NCBI GenBank assembly: GCA_963714425.1
Contig: CAVQOI010000008.1
Span: 310,001 to 374,000 of the forward strand
DNA length: 64,000 bases
Source of the DNA: DATCYX01 sp963714425
GTDB lineage: Bacteria > Chloroflexota > Anaerolineae > Anaerolineales > UBA4823
Direction of reading: 5' to 3'
This document shows, in pieces, positions 8,321 through 16,722 of this stretch (the stretch's first letter is position 1; each line of letters opens with the position of its first letter). Made by a program: the position numbers and the translations under genes. The notes under the pieces were generated by a model. It saw only the letters and a list, made by a program, of their open reading frames with translations, did not search any database and was not told where the DNA came from.

Positions 8321-9731
8321 GTCTGGAACGCTGATAACAGCCTCTGAGGTTTTTCGTGCGGATATCCTTGTAGATGGGGAAAAAATTACCCAAATTGGCA
8401 AGAACATCGAGGTTTCCGAAGCTGAGGTTGAGGTCATTAATGCTGAAGGCATGTTAGTAATGCCCGGTGGAATCGATCCCCACACGCATTTTGACTTGCC
8501 GATGTTTGACACCGTATCCTCTGACGATCACTACACTGGTCACAAAGCGGCGGCCTTCGGCGGCACGACGACAGTGATGGATTTTGTCCCACAAGGTAAA
8601 GCTACTCTCGCTGAGAGTGTGCAAGTCTGGAGAGAAAAAGCTGACCCGAAAGCAGCCGTTGACTTCAGCTTTCACATGAATATCACCCGTCTGGATGCAG
8701 AAATAAGCGCTGAGATTCCAGAACTGATTGGGATGGGGATCAGCTCCCTGAAAGTATTTACGGCGTACAATAATCGACTGCGCCTCGCGGATGGGGACAT
8801 ATATCGCGTGATGCGCATAGCCAAAGAACATGGATTTCTAACAATGCTTCACGCTGAGAATGGTGACGTGATCGAAGTCCTTGTTCGAGAGGCGCTTGAC
8901 GCCGGTCATATATCACCCGAATGGCATGCACGCACACGTCCTGCCTGGGGTGCGGTGGAATCCACGCTCAGAGCGATTGCGTTATCCGCACAAACTGATG
9001 CACCACTCTATATCGTGCACATGAACGTCGGTGGGGAGGTAGATCAACTCCGATATGGTCGTGCGCGGGATGTCCCTGTGATGGGAGAGACCTGCCCTGC
9101 CTATCTATTCTTCACCATCGATCACCTTAGACGTCCGGACGGAGCAAAGTGGGTTTGTTCGCCTCCGATGCGCACTGAGCAAGATAACGCTGGTCTGTGG
9201 CGTGGTATCTCCGATGGTACCATCCAGACCATCGGAACGGATCATTGCCCCTTCTTCTTTGACGGGACGACACCGATAACGTACGAAGGCGCAACTGTAG
9301 CCATTCCAGGCAAAGAGCTTGGAAAAGATGATTTCACAAAAATACCGAACGGTCTCCCCGGGGTTGGTGACCGCCTACCAATTCTTTGGACATATGGGGT
9401 CCGGGCGGGAAAGATCACTGCCAACCAGTTCGTTGCTCTCACCAGTACCAATCCCGCAAAAGTATTTGGGATTTACCCACAAAAAGGTGCCCTTTTGCCT
9501 GGCGCAGACGCCGATATTGTGATCTGGGACCCCGAGCGCCGCTTGACTTATGGAGTTGCCCATGCCCACCATCGCACCGATTACAATCTTTTTGAGGGGT
9601 GGGAATTGATTGGTTATCCTCAGAAGGTGTTCTTGCGTGGGAAGATGATTGTGGATGGCGAGCGTTGGTTGGGGGCTGCTGGAATGGGGAAATTCATAAA
9701 GCGCTCGACGGGATCAACAATACTTTGCTGA
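8304..9731 (+). CDS. hydA: Dihydropyrimidinase / D-hydantoinase
   Basis: This 475-aa cyclic-amidohydrolase opens dihydropyrimidine or 5-substituted hydantoin rings in the cytoplasm. It has the metal-binding GGIDPHTHFD motif near residue 55, the lysine that is carbamylated in the family within SLKVFTAYNNR, the metal-ligand histidines in MLHAENGD and YIVHMN, and the catalytic aspartate in GTDHCPF. The length is typical of the family. An AGGA sequence lies about 8 bp before the ATG. It overlaps the uncharacterised gene by 17 bp and ends the transporter/PLP cluster. It fits a pathway where an imported nucleobase or hydantoin is degraded. Allantoinase is possible but the motif context favours dihydropyrimidinase. 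Confidence 0.92.
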   Translation: MKMLIKSGTLITASEVFRADILVDGEKITQIGKNIEVSEAEVEVINAEGMLVMPGGIDPHTHFDLPMFDTVSSDDHYTGHKAAAFGGTTTVMDFVPQGKATLAESVQVWREKADPKAAVDFSFHMNITRLDAEISAEIPELIGMGISSLKVFTAYNNRLRLADGDIYRVMRIAKEHGFLTMLHAENGDVIEVLVREALDAGHISPEWHARTRPAWGAVESTLRAIALSAQTDAPLYIVHMNVGGEVDQLRYGRARDVPVMGETCPAYLFFTIDHLRRPDGAKWVCSPPMRTEQDNAGLWRGISDGTIQTIGTDHCPFFFDGTTPITYEGATVAIPGKELGKDDFTKIPNGLPGVGDRLPILWTYGVRAGKITANQFVALTSTNPAKVFGIYPQKGALLPGADADIVIWDPERRLTYGVAHAHHRTDYNLFEGWELIGYPQKVFLRGKMIVDGERWLGAAGMGKFIKRSTGSTILC

Positions 9732-9786
9732 GCCACCTGTGGTGAGAATCCAATCTGGCAAGCACATGCCTGAATAACGAGCCTCG

Positions 9787-11373
9787 ATGGCCTCCTTTTT
9801 TCCATTACTTTCGCTTCTTATATTGATTGCATTCTCGATCCTGACACCGCTGGTGTACCGGCTCCGTCGCAGTTTGGCTGTCTCCTGGTTGGTCGCATTG
9901 TCTGGTGCGCTGATTGCATGGGTACTCATTTTGGTCACCGGATTCAACCTGCCGATGACAATAACCCTTATCGCGTGGCATCCACAGGGCTTATTCCCAG
10001 AATCTCCCGTCTGGCTGGTTGATCAGATCTCATGGCCTTTTGCATTCGGTTTGACAACCCTGGCACTAGTGGTGATACTCACTGACGTCGCTCGTGAATT
10101 CGAAGCCGAATCGAATAGCTGGGCAAGCAGCCTGGCACTCACCGCTTTGGGTCTTGCCAGCATCTTCTCCGGGAATAGTGTGACCCTACTGCTAAGTTGG
10201 GCAGCCTTGGATTTAATAGAGCTAATTTATTGGCTCCAGCGCCTTCACAGTGAGGCCGACGTGCGGAAGGCAGTTGCAGTTTTTTCCGCCAGAGCGGCAG
10301 GAATTGTCTCTTTTCTCGTTGGGGTTGTCTTTGCAGCTGACCAGGGGTTCACTTTTCAATTTGATCGGATTCCCCAGATTTCCGGGATATTTTTCCTTGC
10401 GGGGATAAGCTTGCGGCTTGGGGTATTCCCCTCGCATGCTCCCTTCTGGCGCGAAGCACCCCTACGCAGAGGAATTGGCACGGTTGCACGCATAGTCCCA
10501 CCGGTAGCCAGCCTCGTAATATTGGCGCGGGTCGCAGACAGCGGCTTGTCATTGAATCAGACCACGCTCATATTCTTTTTTTCTGGAATTGCAGCGATCT
10601 ACGCGGGAATCTCCTGGTACTACGCATCCGATGAGCTTGAAGGGCGGCCTTATTTTATCCTGTGTGTTGCAGCGCTGGCGTTCGGTTCAGCAATCAGAGG
10701 GCAACAACCCGGTAGTCTAACCTGGGGACTGTCTCTTGTGTTTGGTGGCGGCTTTATCTTCTTATATTCATCACGTGGACGAATTATTGGAATCCTGGCG
10801 TTAGTGTTTGCTTTAGGGTTTGTAACTTTGCCATACACACCGAGCTGGTTTGGCGGGCAGCTGTATGCCAGCCGTCTAAACCTATGGCATGTTTTATATT
10901 TGGTGGCGCAAGTATTCCTCGTGGTTGGATACATCCAGCACTCTCGCCGTGAAGGGGAGATTCTGAGTGATGCTGAGCGCTGGGTACGGCTGATTTACCC
11001 CTCGGGGCTTGCTATCCTCCTGGTGGCTCAATACATAGCTGGGTGGTTGAGTGGGTACCTCATACCGGATGCGCGTTGGAGCATGAATTTTTTCAGTCTG
11101 CTACCTGGGATGATAGTTTTACTCAGTGTTGCAGCATGGATCCGTTTTGCGCGGCGAATTCCACGCTTTTCCTTTCAAGCGTTTAACAGGATTCGCAATA
11201 TTTTCTCTCTAGGTTGGTTTTATTTAGTGTTAGCCTGGGTTTTCAAGGTTACCGAAAGAGCGGTCCGGTTTACCTCCTTGGTGTTAGAGGGTGAGGGGGG
11301 GGTATTATGGGCACTTCTATTACTGATTTTACTGATCGCCTTCTTGAGCGGTGGCGGTGGGGTTGGAGGTTGA
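9787..11373 (+). CDS. Divergent proton-conducting membrane subunit (NuoL/M/N or Mrp antiporter-like)
   Basis: This 528-aa protein is almost entirely membrane helices, about 14 by eye. The central region (RLGVFPSHAPFWREAPLRRGIGTVARIVPP) resembles the GxxPFHxWLP...AP region of complex I antiporter-like subunits, but the usual lysine/glutamate pattern is weak. It is the first of three tightly packed membrane genes; the next starts 3 bp downstream. A glycine-rich tail (GGGGVGG) closes the protein. No hydrophilic NADH dehydrogenase or hydrogenase subunit is next to it. The superfamily link is moderately sure; ion and partner are unknown. Confidence 0.65.
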   Translation: MASFFPLLSLLILIAFSILTPLVYRLRRSLAVSWLVALSGALIAWVLILVTGFNLPMTITLIAWHPQGLFPESPVWLVDQISWPFAFGLTTLALVVILTDVAREFEAESNSWASSLALTALGLASIFSGNSVTLLLSWAALDLIELIYWLQRLHSEADVRKAVAVFSARAAGIVSFLVGVVFAADQGFTFQFDRIPQISGIFFLAGISLRLGVFPSHAPFWREAPLRRGIGTVARIVPPVASLVILARVADSGLSLNQTTLIFFFSGIAAIYAGISWYYASDELEGRPYFILCVAALAFGSAIRGQQPGSLTWGLSLVFGGGFIFLYSSRGRIIGILALVFALGFVTLPYTPSWFGGQLYASRLNLWHVLYLVAQVFLVVGYIQHSRREGEILSDAERWVRLIYPSGLAILLVAQYIAGWLSGYLIPDARWSMNFFSLLPGMIVLLSVAAWIRFARRIPRFSFQAFNRIRNIFSLGWFYLVLAWVFKVTERAVRFTSLVLEGEGGVLWALLLLILLIAFLSGGGGVGG

Positions 11374-11376
11374 TCC

Positions 11377-12021
11377 TTGGCGGGGATTGATTTTCAAACA
11401 CTTGAATGGTCTGCTGCCGTGTTATTGATGATTACGACGTTACTCTTGGTTGCTGCTCAAGATTGGCGCCTGATCCTGGCAGCATTATTCATTCAATATA
11501 TCGGTGTGTTCGTCCTCGTGGCAATTCACTGGCCAATCATGATGGCATTTTCGAAGTTGCTTGCAGGATGGATTGCCACCGCTGTTTTGGCAATGGCAAT
11601 TGGATCCGGGAATCAGTCTACCCTTGAAGGAGACAAATCTCGCATTCTCCCTTCGGGGATTCGAAGAGTGATTGGAGATTCGCTCTCGGTTTGGGTATTC
11701 AAGACGATTGCTGCGTTGATGATCGTACTGGCTGTGTTCACGCTGGCTCCAGCAATATCTGAATGGATTCCCGGAGTGCAGTTTGTGGATGTCCTCGGGG
11801 CGCTCATCTTGCTCGGGTTGGGATTATTACATCTGGGATTGACTGCCCTCCCATTCAGGGTCATCCCTGCATTACTAACTGTCCTTTCCGGGTTTGAGAT
11901 CATTTACGCTTCGGTAGAAGTTTCTGCATTAGTAGCTGGCTTGCTTGCTGGTGTCACTCTAGGTCTTGCACTGACCGGGGCTTACCTGCTCGTCAATACA
12001 TCCGAGGAAAGTGGACCGTGA
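11377..12021 (+). CDS. Small integral membrane protein of the proton-pump-like module
   Basis: This 214-aa protein has about six hydrophobic helices and no soluble domain. The start is TTG at 11377, because the upstream gene stops at 11373 and no better in-frame start exists nearby. Its stop overlaps the next gene's GTG by 4 bp (GTGA), so the three genes form one translation-coupled unit. By position and size it could correspond to a NuoJ/NuoK- or MrpC-type subunit, but I see no diagnostic motif. The function is inferred from the neighbours only. Confidence 0.6.
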   Translation: MAGIDFQTLEWSAAVLLMITTLLLVAAQDWRLILAALFIQYIGVFVLVAIHWPIMMAFSKLLAGWIATAVLAMAIGSGNQSTLEGDKSRILPSGIRRVIGDSLSVWVFKTIAALMIVLAVFTLAPAISEWIPGVQFVDVLGALILLGLGLLHLGLTALPFRVIPALLTVLSGFEIIYASVEVSALVAGLLAGVTLGLALTGAYLLVNTSEESGP

Positions 12022-13454
12022 GTGCAGCTGTGTTGTGGATATTTTTCCCAGGCTTCGCTGCGGCAATTCTGTTCGCTTTGAATAAATGGGATCGTGTGGT
12101 GAATGCTGCTGGGATCTTGATATCGATATTCTTAGCCTGGCTTGCCTGGACAGAACCGTTTGGTGAGACCTTTGTATTAGGAACGATTAGACTCGAGTTG
12201 CAGGAAGTGTTCGTTGTTCTTGGTCGGAGATTCGTCTTCTCTGCTACAGATGCTCCAATACTGACACTGATATTTCTGGGAGCCGCATTTTGGTTTGGAG
12301 GCGCGCTCGTTGCGCGTCCAGGTCCCCTCTTCATTCCGATAGGATTAGCGATCACTGCGTTGCTATCTGCGGCAATTGCGGTGGAGCCTTTCTTGTATGC
12401 TGCCTTACTTTTCGAGTTGGTGACGATATTAAGTATCCCGCTGGTATCTCCGCCAGGTAAACCAACAGGTAGGGGAGTATTACGATTTTTAACATTTCAA
12501 ACATTAGCGATGCCACTCATACTATTTACTGGATGGATCCTTGAAGGTGTTGAAGCTGGGCCAGCCGATTCAGTGTTGATTATTCATGGCAATATTCTCC
12601 TCGGATTGGGCTTTGGTTTGCTATTAGGTATTTTCCCATTTCATACCTGGATCCCAATGCTTGCTGAAGAAGCACATCCCTATGTTGCTGCATTTATCTT
12701 CTATATGCTCTCCTTAGGGTTTACATTTCTGGGAATAGGTTTCTTGGAACGTTACGCCTGGCTGCGCACATCTGCTGGCGTATTTGCTATCCTCCAGATG
12801 GTGGGAGTGCTAATGGTGCTCGTAGGGGGACTCTGGGCGGCATTTCAGACACACTTGGGGCGAATGTTGGGTTTCGCGGTTTTAATGGAGACCGGTCTCT
12901 CACTCCTGACGGTCAGCTTGGGTTCCGGTAGTCTGGGCTTGCTGGGGTCTTTGGAAATCCTATTCACATCACTGTTGCCACGTGGTATCGCTTTTGGGGT
13001 TTGGGCACTCGCTCTCACAACACTGATGAGGGATGATACCGGAGATTTCACTAATAATCTGAGTTTTCAGGCGATGAGAGGAAAAGGGAGAAGTAGCCCA
13101 ATCGCTGTTGGCGTGTTGGTGATGGCAATCTTTGCGCTGGTGGGTTTCCCCCTGCTGGCAGGATTTCCAGTACGCCTGATCCTATGGCTAGCCCTGGTAC
13201 AACAATCTTCAATTGCAGTGGTAGCAGCAATGTTGGGTAGCATCGGGTTGGCAATTGGAGGCATGCGTGCCTTGGCTGTGTTGGTCTCGGGTTCGGAACA
13301 AGCCCAGTGGTCATTTTCGGAAGCCTGGGGGCAGCGAATCATGCTATTCCTGGGTGGTTTGGCGATATTGCTGGTAGGCATATTTCCGCATTGGTTTTTT
13401 CCACACCTGGCTCGACTGACACAGCTGTTCCTTAGTGATATCCCCCTTCAATGA
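12018..13454 (+). CDS. Proton-conducting membrane subunit, NuoM/NuoN-like
   Basis: This 478-aa polytopic membrane protein (about 13-14 helices) has the clearest complex I-type signature of the trio: GIFPFHTWIPMLAEEAHPYVAAF matches the PFHxWLPDAHxxAP motif of NuoL/M/N and Mrp antiporter subunits. The start codon is GTG and overlaps the previous stop. It is the last gene before a 130-bp spacer holding a promoter-like element for the next operon. It probably forms a membrane complex with the two upstream proteins and moves protons or sodium. What drives it cannot be seen here. Confidence 0.7.
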   Translation: MSAAVLWIFFPGFAAAILFALNKWDRVVNAAGILISIFLAWLAWTEPFGETFVLGTIRLELQEVFVVLGRRFVFSATDAPILTLIFLGAAFWFGGALVARPGPLFIPIGLAITALLSAAIAVEPFLYAALLFELVTILSIPLVSPPGKPTGRGVLRFLTFQTLAMPLILFTGWILEGVEAGPADSVLIIHGNILLGLGFGLLLGIFPFHTWIPMLAEEAHPYVAAFIFYMLSLGFTFLGIGFLERYAWLRTSAGVFAILQMVGVLMVLVGGLWAAFQTHLGRMLGFAVLMETGLSLLTVSLGSGSLGLLGSLEILFTSLLPRGIAFGVWALALTTLMRDDTGDFTNNLSFQAMRGKGRSSPIAVGVLVMAIFALVGFPLLAGFPVRLILWLALVQQSSIAVVAAMLGSIGLAIGGMRALAVLVSGSEQAQWSFSEAWGQRIMLFLGGLAILLVGIFPHWFFPHLARLTQLFLSDIPLQ

Positions 13455-13525
13455 ATAGGTTCACATCGCTTTCAGGTATAAATTTCCTCAGCAAATGGGT
13501 CGACAAAATCCTAAAGTTATTGCCA

Positions 13526-13534
13526 TGCTATAAT
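13526..13534 (+). promoter_or_regulatory. Candidate extended -10 promoter
   Basis: TGCTATAAT matches the extended -10 consensus TGnTATAAT, and lies about 50 bp before the start of the coiled-coil gene. No convincing -35 box sits at the normal distance, which is acceptable for extended -10 promoters. It would drive the coiled-coil/SelB pair. Confidence 0.5.
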
Positions 13535-13584
13535 CACTTTCTAGGGTGGTTAGTTCAGAATGTGTGAACGAAGGAGAAATATCC

Positions 13585-14763
13585 ATGGAGAATGATCAAG
13601 CCCAAAAAAAGATTAGTTGGTTGGATGAAGAGCATAGAAAAACAAAATCCGCGGTCGATCTGCAGGAGAAGAAACTGGTCAGCCTGCAGGGTGAGATACA
13701 GCCTCTTGCCCAACACATAAAGGATTTAAACGGAGAGGTTACCCGCCTCTCAGCCATACTGGCACGCATCGACCAATTTGACGAGGCTTTGCTTCAGTTG
13801 CGTATCGAAGCCAAGCAATCTATTGATGCTGTGGATAAGCAACTACGCAAGCGAGAAGAGGAAGCTGAAAAAGTAAGGCGTGTAGAGTTGCGTGCCTATG
13901 ATGATGGCCTGGAAGAGATCCGTAAAGAGATTGGTGCTATTAATGAATTGAAGCGTGGTCTTCAGGTACGTGTGGATGAAGAGTTACGCCTGGGCCGGTC
14001 GATTGATGAGGTGCGCGCCCGAATCGATACGCTTCGGCGTAGTGAAGACGAGTATACCCGCTCCTACAAGCTCTTAGAAGATGGGCGCCGTCAGGACTCA
14101 AAACGCCTGACCGACCTGCAGGGAGAGGCTTCTGCCTTGCGCAAACACGTAGATGACTTGCGTGGAAAAATGGAGCTGACATCCTCCAGTTTGCGAAAAA
14201 TTGAGACCCGTCTGAATGAAGTATCGATGTTAGAGGTCGAACGCCGGGAAGCCCAGACCAAGTTCCTGGAAAACCAGACACTTCTACAGGTTGAGCGAGA
14301 CCGGATTTGGAAAGAGTGGCAGTCACGCTTCGATAAGATCGAAGAGCAATATTCAGCCGTGCAGACCAATCTGCAAAGTATGGATGCTACCCATCGTGAG
14401 GTGCAGCGTGCCAAGCAGACATTAGAAGAGTTAAATCAGCTGGTTGAACGCCGCATAAGCGAAATGACAGAGATCCAGCGCTTGTCGGAAGAACGCTTCC
14501 GCCAGGAGTGGGTCACGTTCAAAGCCGATGATCAAAAACGATGGACGAACTACACGCTCACTCAGGAGGAACAGCGCGGCGAAGCGTCGAGGCAGAATGC
14601 CAAGCTCTTAGAACGCGTTACGGGGGTTGAAGATAACATGCAAGAAGTACAAGATGTGCTCCAGCAGATGAACGAGCAAACTGAGAAACGTTTACAATCC
14701 CTGCTTGCCGCTGTGCATGAGTGGGTTACCGCCTATGAACGCACATTGGGGAGGGCTCGCTAA
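13585..14763 (+). CDS. Long coiled-coil protein of unknown function
   Basis: This 392-aa protein is nearly all charged heptad-type helix rich in Glu, Lys, Arg, Gln and Leu, with no signal peptide or membrane segment. ATG 13585 is chosen because AAGGAGAAA lies just upstream; the frame also extends 13 codons upstream to a GTG at 13546 without a good site. Such coiled coils occur in structural, chromosome-associated and scaffold proteins, and nothing here separates these. It ends 6 bp before selB, so the two genes are likely co-transcribed. No catalytic motif was seen. Confidence 0.8.
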   Translation: MENDQAQKKISWLDEEHRKTKSAVDLQEKKLVSLQGEIQPLAQHIKDLNGEVTRLSAILARIDQFDEALLQLRIEAKQSIDAVDKQLRKREEEAEKVRRVELRAYDDGLEEIRKEIGAINELKRGLQVRVDEELRLGRSIDEVRARIDTLRRSEDEYTRSYKLLEDGRRQDSKRLTDLQGEASALRKHVDDLRGKMELTSSSLRKIETRLNEVSMLEVERREAQTKFLENQTLLQVERDRIWKEWQSRFDKIEEQYSAVQTNLQSMDATHREVQRAKQTLEELNQLVERRISEMTEIQRLSEERFRQEWVTFKADDQKRWTNYTLTQEEQRGEASRQNAKLLERVTGVEDNMQEVQDVLQQMNEQTEKRLQSLLAAVHEWVTAYERTLGRAR

Positions 14764-14769
14764 CTGCTT

Positions 14770-16671
14770 ATGCACGTCATTGGTACAGCAGGTCACGTCG
14801 ATCACGGAAAATCCACTTTAGTCGAAGCGCTCACTGGTACTCACCCCGATCGCTTGAAAGAAGAGCGCGAGCGAGAAATGACGATCGACCTTGGATTTGC
14901 CTGGTTGACGCTGCCTGGCGGTAAGGAGATCGGGATCGTCGACGTTCCAGGACACAGAGACTTCATCGAGAATATGCTCTCCGGTATCGGTGGCATCGAT
15001 GCAGCGCTATTTGTGATCGCAGCAGATGAAGGCGTGATGCCCCAAACCCGGGAACATCTGGCGATATTGGATCTTTTGCAAATTCAGGGCGGTGTGGTTG
15101 CGTTGACCAAAACCGACCTGGTTGATGGCACGGAATGGCTTGATCTTGTAGAGGAGGACGTTCGTCAGGTCTTACATGGCACTGTTTTGAGCAAAGCACC
15201 CATAGTGCGTGTATCAGCCAGAAAAAAGACTGGATTGGAAAGCTTATTGGATGCCTTGGATGCCTGCGTCGCAGATAGGCCTTCCCGAGCCGATCTGAGT
15301 CGTCCACGCTTACCCGTAGATCGGGTGTTTACTATAGCTGGGTTTGGCACGGTAGTCACCGGGACCTTAAGCGACGGTAGCTTACGAACAGGCGATGAAG
15401 TGGAAATATTGCCGCGTGCTTTGAAAGGTCGGGTGCGTGGCTTGCAGACCCACAAACGTAAAGAAGACGTTGCGGTACCTGGGTCGCGTACTGCCGTCAA
15501 CATCACTGGTCTGACAGTGAATGATATCCGCAGGGGCGATGTCGTGTCACATCCTCGTCAATACCGGCCGACCAAGCGCCTGGATTTACGCGTTCGTTTA
15601 CTCCCTGACGCCAGCCTAACTGTGCGCCACAACAGTCAGGTGAAACTGTTCATCGGCGCCTCTGAAGTGCTGGCGCGGTTGCGCCTTCTTGGTGCCGACT
15701 CTCTCAAGCCGGGGGATCATGGTTGGTTACAGCTCGAGCTGGTTGAGCCCGTTGTCGCCATGCGTGGAGACCGTTTTATCATTCGCCGTCCCTCGCCTGG
15801 TGAAACACTGGGAGGCGGAGTCGTGGTTGACCCACATCCAAAGGGACGCCATAAACGTTTTTTACCTGGAACAATCCAGAGATTAGAGGCACTGGCACAA
15901 GGCACGCCGGCTGATATTTTATTGCAGGCACTACTGGCGACTGGTGCTGCACCTTTCAAAGAGGTAGTTGCTCGTTCAAATCTCGAAGCTTCTCAAATTT
16001 CTCCTGCGGTCGAGGAGCTGGTTGCCCAGCGTCTTTTGCGAGTATTGGATGGAGAGCAAGATGCCACGCGCTTATCGTCTGACAGCCTGGTTATCAGCCA
16101 AGGGGCGTTGGAGCAGTTATCCACACGGGCTTTGGAAGAGGTGAGAAATTATCATCGTGTTCACCCTTTGCGCAGGGGCATGCCGCGTGAAGAATTAAAA
16201 AGTCGGTTAAAAGTCTTACCGCGTGTGTTTAATGCCGCCCTAGCTGTGCTCGTTTCCGAGCATCAAATGAACGAGAGTGGCACTTTTGTATTATTGCCGG
16301 GATTTGAAATTGGATTTAATCTGGAACAGGAAAAATCCGTCAACCGGCTTCTGGAACGAATAAATGCTTCCGGTTATTCTCCACCCTCTGTGAAAGAATG
16401 CCAGGCAGAGGTTGGTGAGGATGTGTATGCCGCACTTCTCGACCTTGACAGACTGGTCCAGGTTTCGCCAGAGGTGGTCTTCAGCCGGGAGGGTTACGAT
16501 AGTATGGTGAAGGAAATCATCTCAATGCTTCAAAAGAAGGGCACACTCACAGCTGCACAGGTGCGCGATCATTTCAATACCAGCAGGCGATATGTACTTG
16601 CATTATTAGAACATATGGATGCCATCGGTTTAACCGTGCGGGATGGTGACACCCGCAGGCGGAAAGAATAA
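14770..16671 (+). CDS. selB: Selenocysteine-specific translation elongation factor SelB
   Basis: This 633-aa translational GTPase delivers selenocysteinyl-tRNA to UGA codons marked by a SECIS hairpin. It has the G1 motif GHVDHGKST at residues 8-16, G2 in MTIDLGF, G3 DVPGH and G4 TKTD. EF-Tu-like beta-barrel domains follow (for example DRVFTIAGFGTVVTGTL). The C-terminal part carries the winged-helix repeats that bind SECIS RNA in this family; the last one is FNTSRRYVLALLEHMDAIGLTVR. The presence of selB predicts selA, selC, selD and at least one selenoprotein elsewhere in the genome. None of these was seen in the window. Confidence 0.95.
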   Translation: MHVIGTAGHVDHGKSTLVEALTGTHPDRLKEEREREMTIDLGFAWLTLPGGKEIGIVDVPGHRDFIENMLSGIGGIDAALFVIAADEGVMPQTREHLAILDLLQIQGGVVALTKTDLVDGTEWLDLVEEDVRQVLHGTVLSKAPIVRVSARKKTGLESLLDALDACVADRPSRADLSRPRLPVDRVFTIAGFGTVVTGTLSDGSLRTGDEVEILPRALKGRVRGLQTHKRKEDVAVPGSRTAVNITGLTVNDIRRGDVVSHPRQYRPTKRLDLRVRLLPDASLTVRHNSQVKLFIGASEVLARLRLLGADSLKPGDHGWLQLELVEPVVAMRGDRFIIRRPSPGETLGGGVVVDPHPKGRHKRFLPGTIQRLEALAQGTPADILLQALLATGAAPFKEVVARSNLEASQISPAVEELVAQRLLRVLDGEQDATRLSSDSLVISQGALEQLSTRALEEVRNYHRVHPLRRGMPREELKSRLKVLPRVFNAALAVLVSEHQMNESGTFVLLPGFEIGFNLEQEKSVNRLLERINASGYSPPSVKECQAEVGEDVYAALLDLDRLVQVSPEVVFSREGYDSMVKEIISMLQKKGTLTAAQVRDHFNTSRRYVLALLEHMDAIGLTVRDGDTRRRKE

Positions 16672-16684
16672 TTCGGATTGGCTG

Positions 16685-16690
16685 TATAAT
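16685..16690 (+). promoter_or_regulatory. Possible -10 element before the DUF11-sortase gene
   Basis: TATAAT lies 32 bp before the ATG at 16723, in the short gap after selB. The base pair TG directly precedes it, but the -35 region is poor. It is a plausible but weak promoter call. Confidence 0.3.
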
Positions 16691-16722
16691 AAGATTGTAG
16701 CTTCTACTACCTTTTACTAACA

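Noticed and set aside
9787..13454. Complete complex I or hydrogenase operon
   Set aside because: Only antiporter-like and small membrane proteins are present; no NADH-, quinone- or nickel-binding subunits are nearby.
14770..16671. SECIS element or selenoprotein gene near selB
   Set aside because: No in-frame UGA with a following hairpin was found in the neighbouring intact genes; the TGA in wzt sits in a gene with other stops and replaces a Glu-like position.
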